Below, one piece after another: positions 7,899-16,092 of a stretch of 25,598 bases of DNA (the stretch's first letter is position 1; every line of letters begins with the position of its first letter). The translations under genes were made by a program, and so were the position numbers. The notes under the pieces are model-generated. The model did no database searches. It saw only the letters and a program-made list of their open reading frames with translations, and had not been told where the DNA came from. Source of the stretch: JBDTSW01 sp039930945 (lineage in GTDB: Bacteria; Actinomycetota; Thermoleophilia; Solirubrobacterales; 70-9); assembly GCA_039930945.1 (NCBI GenBank), contig JBDTSW010000018.1:1-25598 (forward strand), given 5' to 3'.

Positions 7899-9532
7899 TG
7901 GAGAAGCCCTTCGCGATCACCCTCGACGTCGGCTCGAGCCTGGCCAACAAGACAGGGAGCTGGCGCACGGAGCGCGCGCAGTACGTCGATCGCCTGCCGC
8001 CCTGCAATCACGCCTGCCCCGCCGGCGAGGACATCCAGGGGTGGCTCTATCAGGCCGAGGAGGGCGAGGGAGGCTACGAGCGGGCCTGGCGCAAGCTGGT
8101 CGAGGACAACCCGTTCCCGGCGATCATGGGGCGGGTCTGCTACCACCCCTGCGAGAGCGCCTGCAACCGCGCCGAGTTGGACGAGGAGGTCGGGATCAAC
8201 TCGGTCGAGCGCTTTCTGGGAGACGAGGCGATCAAGCATGGCTGGAAGCTCGAGGCCGGGGCGAAGCCGTCGGGCAAGCGAGTGCTGGTGGTTGGCGCCG
8301 GGCCCTCGGGGCTGTCGGCCGCCTATCACCTGACCCGGCTCGGACACTCGGTGACGATCCATGAGGCCGGCCCGATGACCGGCGGAATGATGCGCTTCGG
8401 CATCCCCAGCTACCGACTGCCGCGCGACGTGCTCGATGCCGAGGTGCGGCGGGTCCTTGCGATCGGCGTCGAGCTCGAGCTCAACCGCAAGGTCACCAAC
8501 GTCGAGGAGAGCATGCGCGACGGCGCCTTTGACGCCGCCTTTCTCGCGGTCGGCGCCCACATCGGCAAGCGCGCCTACGTGCCGGCGGGAGAGGCGGCTC
8601 GAATTCTCGACGCGGTTTCACTGCTGCGGAGCATGGAGGGTGAGGAGAAACCGCTGCTGGGCCGGCGGGTGGTCGTCTACGGCGGCGGCAACACGGCGAT
8701 GGACGCCGCCCGCACGGCAAAGCGCCTGGGCGCCACCGACGCGGTGGTGGTCTACAGGCGCACCCGAGAGCGCATGCCGGCCCACGAGGTCGAGGTCGAG
8801 GAGGCCGAGGAGGAGGGCGTGATGATGCGCTGGCTCTCGACCATCAAGCAGGTCGAGGGCGGCAAGGTCACGGTCGAGCGGATGCAGCTGGACGAGTCGG
8901 GCTTCCCCCAGCCCACCGGCGAGCTGGAGGAGCTGGAGGCGGACTCAGTCGTGCTTGCGCTCGGCCAGGAGGCCGACCTCTCACTGCTTGACGGCGTGCC
9001 CGGGATCGAGGTGGACGACGGGGTCGTCCGGGTCGAGCCGAACATGATGACCGGCCACGAGGGCATCTTTGCGGGGGGCGACATGGTCCCAGCCGAGCGC
9101 ACCGTCACGGTGGGGATCGGTCACGGCAAGAAGGCGGCTCGCCACATTGACGGCTGGCTGCGCGACCAGGCCTACGAGCCGGCGCCGAAGCACGAGCTCG
9201 CGACCTTCGACAAGCTCAACACCTGGTACTACTCGGACGCCCCGCGCACCCTCCAGCCCCAGCTCGAGATCGAGCGCCGGCGCTCGACCTTCGATGAGGT
9301 CGTCGGAGGGCTGGACGAGTCGAACGCCCTCTACGAGGCGCGCCGCTGCCTCTCCTGTGGCACCTGCTTTTCCTGCGACAACTGCTACGGCGTCTGTCCC
9401 GACAACGCCGTGATCAAGCTCGGCGACCCGGGGGAGCTGTATGAGATCGACCTCGACTTCTGCAAGGGCTGCGGGATCTGCGTTGCAGAGTGCCCCAGCG
9501 GGGCGATTGAGATGATTCCGGAGACGATCTGA
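7898..9532 (+). CDS. GltD-like FAD/NAD(P) oxidoreductase fused to a two-cluster ferredoxin (PorD-type)
   Basis: Predicted electron-transfer subunit of the Por complex, linking its Fe-S chain to NAD(P)(H). The 544-residue product has, in order: a GltD-type N-terminal Fe-S domain (CNHACP at ~36-41, then CYHPCESAC at ~81-89), an FAD Rossmann motif VVGAGPSGLSAAY (~131-143), an NAD(P) Rossmann motif VYGGGNTAMDAA (~260-271), the FAD-closing IFAGGDMV (~390-397), and a C-terminal ferredoxin domain with CxxCxxCxxxCP twice (~490-501 and ~522-533). The first ferredoxin motif is preceded by two further cysteines spaced CxxC. ATG 7898 overlaps porB's stop by one base; GTG 7895 is equally possible. It is not a glutamate synthase small subunit, since no GltB is near and the ferredoxin domain is foreign to GltD. 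The partner nucleotide is probably NADP(H). Confidence 0.85.
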   Translation: MEKPFAITLDVGSSLANKTGSWRTERAQYVDRLPPCNHACPAGEDIQGWLYQAEEGEGGYERAWRKLVEDNPFPAIMGRVCYHPCESACNRAELDEEVGINSVERFLGDEAIKHGWKLEAGAKPSGKRVLVVGAGPSGLSAAYHLTRLGHSVTIHEAGPMTGGMMRFGIPSYRLPRDVLDAEVRRVLAIGVELELNRKVTNVEESMRDGAFDAAFLAVGAHIGKRAYVPAGEAARILDAVSLLRSMEGEEKPLLGRRVVVYGGGNTAMDAARTAKRLGATDAVVVYRRTRERMPAHEVEVEEAEEEGVMMRWLSTIKQVEGGKVTVERMQLDESGFPQPTGELEELEADSVVLALGQEADLSLLDGVPGIEVDDGVVRVEPNMMTGHEGIFAGGDMVPAERTVTVGIGHGKKAARHIDGWLRDQAYEPAPKHELATFDKLNTWYYSDAPRTLQPQLEIERRRSTFDEVVGGLDESNALYEARRCLSCGTCFSCDNCYGVCPDNAVIKLGDPGELYEIDLDFCKGCGICVAECPSGAIEMIPETI

Positions 9533-9560
9533 CGATGGGATTCTCACTCAGGGCAGAGCG

Positions 9561-11015
9561 GTGGCAGATCGGCTGACGGCCCTCGATGCGACCTTCCTCG
9601 AGCTGGAGGAGGCCGATCAGGGAGCCCACATGCACATCGGCGGGGTGATGGTCTTCGAGCCGCGGCCCGACGGTGTCGCCCCTTCGCTGGAGTTGGTTCG
9701 CCGCCACCTCGGCGAGCGCCTCGGCGCCCTGCCGCGCTACTCCCAGCAGCTCTCCGAGCCGCACACCGGCGGCCTGGATTGGCCCGAGTGGCGCCCGCAT
9801 CCGGACTTCGACGTCGCCGCGCACGTCTCCCGGGTGCGACTGCCCTCACCGGGTACCGACGACGAGCTGGCCGAGTGGGCGGGCGAGTTCTACTCCCAGC
9901 GCCTGGACCGCACCCGGCCGCTGTGGGAGGTCGTCCTGGTCGAAGGGCTGGCGGACGACCGCTGGGCGCTCGCCACCAAGACCCACCATTGCATGGTCGA
10001 CGGAATCGGCTCAGTTGACGTTGCCTTCGTGATGCTCGACTCCGAGCCCGAGGGCCGCGGGGAGATCCCCGATCCCGAGATCCCCCCCGGGCCGGTGGAG
10101 CCCGTGGCGGCCACCACGGGGGGTCTGGTCCGCCGCGGCGCCGGGGCCGTCGGCAAGATCACCTCGCGTGGGACGAGCCTCGCGATGCGGCCGGTTCGCG
10201 GGGCCGTGGGCCTGGTCACCACCCCCGGCCGGGGGCGCGAGGCGCTGCATTCGGCCCGGGCACTGGTCGAGGTGATCATCCGCGACGAGATCATCGCCGC
10301 GCCCAAGACCAGCCTCAACCTGCCGATCGGGGGCAAGCGGCGGCTCGGAATCGTGACGATCTCGCTGGATGAGATCAAGCAGCTCAAGCGCGCGCTCGGG
10401 GGAACGGTCAACGACGTCGTCCTCGCGCTCACGGCCGGGGCGATGAGGCGGCTGCTGCTCTCGCGTGCCGAGGAGCCGCCGCCGGCGGGGCTGCGGGCGA
10501 TGGTGCCGGTCAACGTGCGGACATCGGGCGACCACCTGGCGCTCGGCAACAAGATCAGCTCGCTGTTCGTGAAGCTGCCCGTCGCCGAGGAGGATCCCCT
10601 CCAGCGCTACCGGGCGCAGGTGCGCGAGGCCGAATCGCTGAAGTCCGGCGACGAGGCACTGGGGACGGCGGCCCTGGTCGACGTCAGCAGCCTGGCACCG
10701 CCGATCCTGCACAGCACCCTGGCGCGCTCGATGTATGCGACCCGGCTGTTCAACCTCACGATCACCAACGTGCCCGGGCCACAGCAGCCGCTGTACGCGC
10801 TGGGATCGCGGATGCGCGCCGTCTGGCCGCTCGTGCCGCTGGCCGCCGATCACGCGATCGCCCTCGCGGTGTTGAGCTACGACGGCGATCTCTTCTTCGC
10901 CTTCAACGCCGACCGCGATGCCGTCACCGATCTCGACGTGGTCCTCGAGGGTCTCGAGGAGTCGCTGGCGGAGCTGCGCGCGCTGGCCGACCTCGGCGGC
11001 AGTCCTCAGCCGTAG
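9561..11015 (+). CDS. Wax ester synthase / acyl-CoA:diacylglycerol acyltransferase
   Basis: WS/DGAT-family enzyme that transfers acyl groups from acyl-CoA to fatty alcohol or diacylglycerol, making storage wax esters or triacylglycerol at the membrane/lipid-body surface. The 484-residue product has the catalytic HHxxxDG as HHCMVDG (~142-148), the upstream PLWE (~120-123), the ND motif in GTVNDVVLAL, and a C-terminal TITNVPGPQQPLYALG segment typical of the family. Length matches the usual ~460-500. GTG 9561 is preceded by AGGGCAG. It begins only 28 bases after the por operon on the same strand, so it may be cotranscribed, drawing on acetyl-CoA and reductant from Por. TAG versus wax-ester specificity cannot be told from sequence. 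Confidence 0.9.
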   Translation: MADRLTALDATFLELEEADQGAHMHIGGVMVFEPRPDGVAPSLELVRRHLGERLGALPRYSQQLSEPHTGGLDWPEWRPHPDFDVAAHVSRVRLPSPGTDDELAEWAGEFYSQRLDRTRPLWEVVLVEGLADDRWALATKTHHCMVDGIGSVDVAFVMLDSEPEGRGEIPDPEIPPGPVEPVAATTGGLVRRGAGAVGKITSRGTSLAMRPVRGAVGLVTTPGRGREALHSARALVEVIIRDEIIAAPKTSLNLPIGGKRRLGIVTISLDEIKQLKRALGGTVNDVVLALTAGAMRRLLLSRAEEPPPAGLRAMVPVNVRTSGDHLALGNKISSLFVKLPVAEEDPLQRYRAQVREAESLKSGDEALGTAALVDVSSLAPPILHSTLARSMYATRLFNLTITNVPGPQQPLYALGSRMRAVWPLVPLAADHAIALAVLSYDGDLFFAFNADRDAVTDLDVVLEGLEESLAELRALADLGGSPQP

Positions 11016-11019
11016 ATGA

Positions 11020-11047
11020 ATCGCGCTCGCTGCGCGATACTGGCGCC
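11020..11047 (+). promoter_or_regulatory. Hairpin and candidate leaderless promoter for the hyp operon
   Basis: ATCGCGC (11020-11026) and GCGCGAT (11032-11038) form a perfect 7-bp stem with a 5-base loop in the short gap before hypF. Overlapping its right arm, GATACT (11036-11041) fits the actinobacterial -10 pattern with A at -11 and T at -7, which would put the transcription start exactly on the GTG at 11048. No Shine-Dalgarno sequence precedes that GTG. This fits a leaderless mRNA, though the hairpin could instead be an attenuator of readthrough from the WS/DGAT gene. Confidence 0.4.
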
Positions 11048-13270
11048 GTGAAGACAGCACCCGGCGCGATCGAGAGGCACCGCATCTGCGTCGGCGGAAT
11101 CGTCCAGGGCGTTGGCTTCCGCCCCTTCGTCCACGGGCTGGCCTGCAGCCGCGGGCTGGGCGGCTTCGTGCTCAACGACGACGACGGCGCGGTGGTGGAG
11201 GTCGAGGGCGATCCCGATTCCCTGCGCTCGTTCGCCACGGCTCTGTCGAGCGAGGCGCCGGCGCTGGCCGAGGTCGGCGTCGTCAGCTCTGAGTCGGTGG
11301 CGCCTCGCGGCGATCGCCGCTTCCGGATCGAGGCGAGCTCCGGGGGGCCGGCGAGCGCCCAGATTCCGGCGGACGCCGCGACCTGCGACGAATGCCTGCG
11401 CGAGCTTTGGGATCCGGCCGATCGCCGCCACCGCTATCCGTTCATCAACTGCACCCAGTGCGGGCCCCGCTTCACGATCGTCCGCCGCACCCCGTATGAC
11501 CGCGCCAACACGACGATGGCGTCGTTCGAGATGTGCGAGGCCTGCCGGGTCGAGTACGAGGACCCCGCCGACCGCCGCTTCCACGCCGAGCCGATTGCCT
11601 GCCCGGACTGCGGGCCGACCCTCTCCCTGTGGGTGGGCGGCAGGTCCGGAGATGGCTCGCCGACCGGCGAGCAGGCGCTTGCGGGGGCCGTGAAGGCGCT
11701 GCGGGGAGGACGGATCGTCGCCGTCAAGGGCCTCGGCGGCTATCACCTCGCCTGCGACGCGGTCGACGAGCAGGCGGTGGCGCGGCTGCGGTCGCGCAAG
11801 CGCCGCGAGGAGAAGCCGTTCGCGCTGATGACCAGCGAGCCCGATCGACTCGCCGCGCTAGACGATCGGGAGCGCTCGCTGCTGGGCTCGCGCCACCGGC
11901 CGATCGTCCTGGTCAGCGGCCGACCGCCGGCCCCGCCGGCCTCGGTCGCACCGGGCACCCGGTCGCTGGGACTGATGCTGCCCTACACGCCGCTGCATCA
12001 TCTGCTCTGCGCCGACTTCGGCGGGCCCCTGGTGATGACCAGCGGCAACCGCTCCGATGAGCCGATCGCGATCGATGACGCCGAGGCCCGCGAGCGCCTC
12101 GCCGAGATCGCCGACGCCTTCCTCGCCCACGATCGCGAGATCCATCGCCGCTGTGAAGACTCGGTCGTCCGGGCGAGCTTGGTGGTTCGCCGCTCACGCG
12201 GCTTCGCTCCCGAGCCGCTGCGACTCCACCGGTGCGACCCGACCAAGCCGATCGTCGCCGCCGGCGCGGAGCTGAAGAGCACCTTCTGCGTGCTGCGCGG
12301 CGAGCAGGCCTTTCTCTCGCCTCACCTCGGCGATCTCGACAGCCCGCTCGCCTACGAGGCCTTCCGCTCCGACCTCGAGCTCTACCTCGAGATGCTCGGC
12401 GTCCGGCCGGAGCTGGTTGCACATGACCTCCATCCCGACTATCCCTCCACACGCTGGGCGCTGGAGCAGCAGGCCGAGCCGATCGGGATCCAGCACCACC
12501 ACGCCCACGCCGCGGCCTGCCTGGCGGACAACGAGAAGAGCACCCCCGCGCTTGCCCTCGTCTTCGACGGCACCGGCTACGGCACCGACGGCACGCTCTG
12601 GGGCGGCGAGCTGCTGCGCTGCGACCTCGAGCGCTTCGAGCGCGTCGCCCACCTCGACCCGGTGCCGTTGCCCGGAGGTGAGGCGGCGATCCGCCAGCCC
12701 TGGCGGATGGCGGCGGCATACCTGGAGCGGGCCGGGAGGCCGGTGCCCTTCGGGCGCTGGCCCGAGGTCCGCCCGAGCCTGGAGGTGAACGCGCCGCTGT
12801 GCTCGGGGATGGGTCGCCTGTTCGACGCGGCGGCGGCGCTGCTCGGCGTGCGAGAGGAGGTCAGCTACGAGGGCCAGGCCGCGATCGAGCTCGAGCAGCT
12901 GGCCGCGGATGTGGACGCCGAGCCCTATGAATGCCGGCTGGAGGACGGCCGCATCCACGGCACCGACCTGATCGCCGCCGTCCACGACGACCTCGATGCG
13001 CGACGGCCCTGCGATCAAATCGCCGCCGCCTTTCACGAGGGCGTCGCCGCGATCTTCGCCGCAGCCTGTGCCGAGGCGCCCGAGCCGGAGACGGTCGTCG
13101 CTCTGTCCGGGGGCAGCTTCCAGAACCTGCGCCTGCTGCGGAGCGTCCGGCGCCGACTCGATAGCTTGGGGTTCAGCGTGCTTACGCACCGGCGGGTGCC
13201 CCCCAACGACGGCGGCATCAGCTTCGGCCAGGCCGCCGTCGCCGCGAGGAGGATCGAGACATGTGCCTAG
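11048..13270 (+). CDS. hypF: Carbamoyltransferase HypF
   Basis: Makes the carbamoyl-adenylate from carbamoyl phosphate and passes the carbamoyl group to the HypE C-terminal cysteine, the first step to the CN- ligands of the NiFe site. The 740-residue product has the complete architecture: acylphosphatase domain (GGIVQGVGFRPFVHGLA, ~16-32), zinc-binding segment with four CxxC pairs (Cys113/116, 135/138, 163/166, 185/188), YrdC-like domain (from ~205, with KGLGGYHLACDA), and a Kae1-like C-terminal domain with QHHHAHAAACL (~481-491) and VFDGTGYGTDGTLWGGE. Length is normal (~750). Start is GTG 11048. Its last ten bases overlap hypC. Confidence 0.96.
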   Translation: MKTAPGAIERHRICVGGIVQGVGFRPFVHGLACSRGLGGFVLNDDDGAVVEVEGDPDSLRSFATALSSEAPALAEVGVVSSESVAPRGDRRFRIEASSGGPASAQIPADAATCDECLRELWDPADRRHRYPFINCTQCGPRFTIVRRTPYDRANTTMASFEMCEACRVEYEDPADRRFHAEPIACPDCGPTLSLWVGGRSGDGSPTGEQALAGAVKALRGGRIVAVKGLGGYHLACDAVDEQAVARLRSRKRREEKPFALMTSEPDRLAALDDRERSLLGSRHRPIVLVSGRPPAPPASVAPGTRSLGLMLPYTPLHHLLCADFGGPLVMTSGNRSDEPIAIDDAEARERLAEIADAFLAHDREIHRRCEDSVVRASLVVRRSRGFAPEPLRLHRCDPTKPIVAAGAELKSTFCVLRGEQAFLSPHLGDLDSPLAYEAFRSDLELYLEMLGVRPELVAHDLHPDYPSTRWALEQQAEPIGIQHHHAHAAACLADNEKSTPALALVFDGTGYGTDGTLWGGELLRCDLERFERVAHLDPVPLPGGEAAIRQPWRMAAAYLERAGRPVPFGRWPEVRPSLEVNAPLCSGMGRLFDAAAALLGVREEVSYEGQAAIELEQLAADVDAEPYECRLEDGRIHGTDLIAAVHDDLDARRPCDQIAAAFHEGVAAIFAAACAEAPEPETVVALSGGSFQNLRLLRSVRRRLDSLGFSVLTHRRVPPNDGGISFGQAAVAARRIETCA

Positions 13271-13539
13271 GTATCCCCGGCCAGATCGTCGAGATCGTCG
13301 ACACCCACAACCGCGTCGCCAAGGTGGACGTCTCCGGTGTGCGGCGCAAGGTGGACGTCGGGCTCCTCTGGGAGGGACCCGACGCCGTCGGCGTCGGCGA
13401 CTGGGTGTTGATCCACGTCGGCTTCGCGATCTCGCGCATCGACGAGGGAGAGGCCCGGGAGATGCTCAGGGCCCTGCAGGCACTGGGGACCCCCTACGAG
13501 GAGGAGCTCGCCGATCTCAGAACCAGCGCGATCGACTGA
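13261..13539 (+). CDS. hypC: HypC hydrogenase maturation chaperone
   Basis: Small scaffold protein that with HypD carries the Fe(CN)2CO unit and delivers it to the hydrogenase large-subunit precursor. The 92-residue product begins MCLGIPGQIVEI, the HypC signature in which Cys2 (after Met removal) is the iron-binding residue. The OB-fold core follows (RVAKVDVSGVRRKVDVGL, GDWVLIHVGFAIS) and the C-terminal helix EGEAREMLRALQAL. Length is typical. It overlaps hypF by ten bases and is 25 bases before the SIS-HypC-SIS fusion, so the operon encodes two HypC domains. Confidence 0.95.
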   Translation: MCLGIPGQIVEIVDTHNRVAKVDVSGVRRKVDVGLLWEGPDAVGVGDWVLIHVGFAISRIDEGEAREMLRALQALGTPYEEELADLRTSAID

Positions 13540-13564
13540 GGCGGCGCCCGGCGCCGGCCTGGCG

Positions 13565-14968
13565 ATGTCCGCCGCGCTGGCCGAGCGGGTCGCCGAGCGC
13601 GAGCGGGTCGCTCGCGCCTTCTTCGGGCGTGAGGCCCCGGAGCTGGCTCGTGCCTGCCATGCGATGGCGCGCGCCTTCGCCCGGGGCGGCGCCCTGATCC
13701 CCTTCGGCAGCGGTCCGGCCGCGACCGACGCCGCCCACGCCGCGGTCGAGTTCGTGCACCCGGTGATCGTCGGCAAGCGGGCGCTCCCCGCCGTCGCTCC
13801 CAGCAACGACCCGACCGGGCTCTCCACCCTCGATCGCTTGGCGCGCCCCGGCGACATCGTCCTCGCGATCTCCCACGATCGCAACGACCCGACGACGGCC
13901 GCTTTGCTTGATCGGGCTCACGAGCGCGGCCTGCTGACGATCGGGCTCACCGCCGGCCCCGGGTCCGACGGCGATCCGCCCAGCGGCCCGCCGCCTGGCG
14001 GCGACCACGCGTTCGCAGTGCCCAGCGACGATCCGGCGATCGTCCAGGAGGTCCAGGAGACCGCCTACCACGTCCTCTGGGAGTTGGTCCACGTCTTCTT
14101 CGAGCAGCCCGGCCTGCTCGAGGAGCACGGTGAGGCCTGCATCACCTGCGGCGACGTCGCCGTCGAGGCGACGGTGGTCGAGGTCAACGGCGCCACCGCG
14201 ACGATCGAGGACGGCGCGGCGCGCGAGCAGATCGCGGTCGAGTTGATCGACGATGTCGCCGTCGGCGACCGGCTCCTCTGCCACGCGGGGGTGGCCCTGG
14301 AGCGCGTCGAGCGCGGCTCCGCGGAGCCGGCCGACCGCGGGGCGCGCAACGGCGATCACGCCACCGACTTCCTCTACCCGTTTCAGCGCCTGGAAAAGTC
14401 CGACGGAGCCGGGCTCGACTCTGTGCTCGCCGACGTCGAGGCCTCCACCCACCAGAAGGCCGAGGAGGTGATCGGCCTGCGCGCCCGGGTCGACCTCGAC
14501 GCCGTCGCCCGCTGCGGCGCGGCCCTGCGCGAGCGCCTCGAGGCAGGCGGCCGCCTGATCGCCTTCGGCAACGGCGGCTCGGCCACCGACGCCCAGGACC
14601 TCGCTGCCGACGCCCTCGCCGGCGGCCGCCACGCCCTCGCCCTCGGCAACGACGTCGCCACGGTCACCGCCGTCGCCAACGACGTCGGCTTCGAGCAGAT
14701 CTTCGCCCGCCAGCTGATCGCCCTCGGCACTCCCGACGACGTCGCCGTCGCGATCTCGACCAGCGGCGGTTCTCCCAACCTGATCACGGCGCTCGAGGAG
14801 GCCCACCGCCAGGGGATGCTCACCATCGGCCTCGCCGGCTATGACGGCGGCCGCCTTGCCGAGCTCGACTGGCTCGACCACCTCTTCGTCGTCGGCTGCG
14901 ACCACATCCCCCGCATCCAGGAGGCGCAGGCGACGATCTACCACCTGATGCTGGAGGCGGCCCGCTGA
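13565..14968 (+). CDS. Three-domain SIS-HypC-SIS fusion protein
   Basis: 467 residues. (1) Residues ~10-185: a GmhA-like SIS sugar-phosphate isomerase domain, with FGSGPAATDAAH at 47-58 but the phosphate-binding STSGxSPN loop replaced by SHDRNDPT (103-110). (2) Residues ~191-250: a HypC/HupF-like OB domain beginning ACITCGDVAVEATVVEV and ending GDRLLCHAGVALERV. (3) Residues ~286-467: a second GmhA-like SIS domain with intact FGNGGSATDAQ (334-344), AISTSGGSPNLI (396-407) and HIPRIQEAQ (447-455). The second SIS should bind a phosphosugar; the first looks degenerate and may be structural. Position between hypC and hypD, with a 1-base overlap into hypD, ties it to NiFe cofactor maturation. The reaction is unknown: a sugar-phosphate isomerase, a phosphosugar sensor, or a tether bringing a metabolite to HypD are all possible. 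ATG 13565 lacks a strong RBS. Confidence 0.85.
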   Translation: MSAALAERVAERERVARAFFGREAPELARACHAMARAFARGGALIPFGSGPAATDAAHAAVEFVHPVIVGKRALPAVAPSNDPTGLSTLDRLARPGDIVLAISHDRNDPTTAALLDRAHERGLLTIGLTAGPGSDGDPPSGPPPGGDHAFAVPSDDPAIVQEVQETAYHVLWELVHVFFEQPGLLEEHGEACITCGDVAVEATVVEVNGATATIEDGAAREQIAVELIDDVAVGDRLLCHAGVALERVERGSAEPADRGARNGDHATDFLYPFQRLEKSDGAGLDSVLADVEASTHQKAEEVIGLRARVDLDAVARCGAALRERLEAGGRLIAFGNGGSATDAQDLAADALAGGRHALALGNDVATVTAVANDVGFEQIFARQLIALGTPDDVAVAISTSGGSPNLITALEEAHRQGMLTIGLAGYDGGRLAELDWLDHLFVVGCDHIPRIQEAQATIYHLMLEAAR

Positions 14969-16092
14969 TGCGCTACGTGGACGAGTACCGCGACCCCGCC
15001 CTGGCCCGCCGGCTCGCCGCCGGGATCGCTCGGCTGGCCGAGCCCGGCCGCCGCTACCAGCTGATGGAGGTCTGCGGCGGCCACACCCACGCGATCTACA
15101 GGCACGGAGTGGAGGATCTGCTCCCCGACACCGTCGAGCTGGTCCACGGCCCCGGCTGCCCCGTCTGCGTGATCCCGATGGGGCGCCAGGACGACGCGAT
15201 CGCGATCGCCGAGCGCCCGGAGGTGATCTTCACCACCTTCGGCGACATGATGCGGGTGCCGGCGTCGAACGGGTCGCTGCTCGACGCCAAGGCGCGCGGC
15301 GCCGACGTGCGCATGGTCTACTCGCCGCTGGACGCGCTCAAGCTCGCCCGCCAGAACCCCGACCGCGAGGTCGTCTTCTTCGCGATCGGCTTCGAGACCA
15401 CCGCCCCCTCTACCGCGCTCACCCTACGCCGCGCCCGCGCTGAGGGGATCGGGAACTTCTCGGTCTTCTGCAACCACGTCACGATCGTTCCCGCGATCCG
15501 GGCGATCCTCGGCTCGCCCGACCTGCGCCTCGACGGCTTCATCGGCCCCGGCCACGTCTCCACCGTGATCGGCCTTCGCCCCTACCGGTTCATCGCCGCC
15601 GATCACGGCAAGCCGGTGGTCGTCTCGGGGTTCGAGCCGCTCGACGTGCTCCAGGGTGTGCAGATGGTTCTGCGCCAGCTCGCTGAAGGTCGCAGCGAGG
15701 TCGAGAACCAGTACCTGCGGGTGGTCCGCGAAGAGGGCAACCCGTTGGCGCTGGAGGCGATCGCCGAGACGATGGAGCTGCGCACCACCTTCGAGTGGCG
15801 TGGCCTCGGCTTCATCTCCAAGAGCGCGCTCAAGCTGCGAGCCAAGTACGCAGACTGGGACGCCGAGGCCCGCTTCGACGTTCCCGGCGTCCGGGTCGCC
15901 GACCCCAAGGCCTGTCAGTGCGGCGAGGTGCTGAAGGGGGTGATCCGCCCCTGGGAGTGCAAGGTATTCGGCACCGCCTGCACCCCCGAGCGCCCGATCG
16001 GCACCTGCATGGTCTCCAGCGAGGGCGCCTGTGCCGCGTACTACAACTACGGTCGCCACTCGGGACGGCGGAAGCTCACGGCGGCAAGCTGA
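14968..16092 (+). CDS. hypD: Hydrogenase maturation protein HypD
   Basis: Fe-S protein at the centre of the HypCD complex, on which Fe(CN)2CO is assembled. The 374-residue product has the active-site Cys36 in EVCGGHTH, the GPGCPVCVIP motif (Cys64, Cys67), GFETTAPSTA, and the C-terminal [4Fe-4S] ligand region starting at CQCGEVLKG with later cysteines in WECKVFGTAC and GTCMVS. Length matches the family (~370). ATG 14968 overlaps the preceding fusion gene's TGA by one base and its own stop overlaps hypE, so the three are tightly coupled. Confidence 0.96.
   Translation: MRYVDEYRDPALARRLAAGIARLAEPGRRYQLMEVCGGHTHAIYRHGVEDLLPDTVELVHGPGCPVCVIPMGRQDDAIAIAERPEVIFTTFGDMMRVPASNGSLLDAKARGADVRMVYSPLDALKLARQNPDREVVFFAIGFETTAPSTALTLRRARAEGIGNFSVFCNHVTIVPAIRAILGSPDLRLDGFIGPGHVSTVIGLRPYRFIAADHGKPVVVSGFEPLDVLQGVQMVLRQLAEGRSEVENQYLRVVREEGNPLALEAIAETMELRTTFEWRGLGFISKSALKLRAKYADWDAEARFDVPGVRVADPKACQCGEVLKGVIRPWECKVFGTACTPERPIGTCMVSSEGACAAYYNYGRHSGRRKLTAAS

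Noticed and set aside
7898..9532. Annotation as glutamate synthase small subunit (GltD)
   Set aside because: No GltB is nearby, a two-cluster ferredoxin domain is fused at the C-terminus, and the gene overlaps porB.
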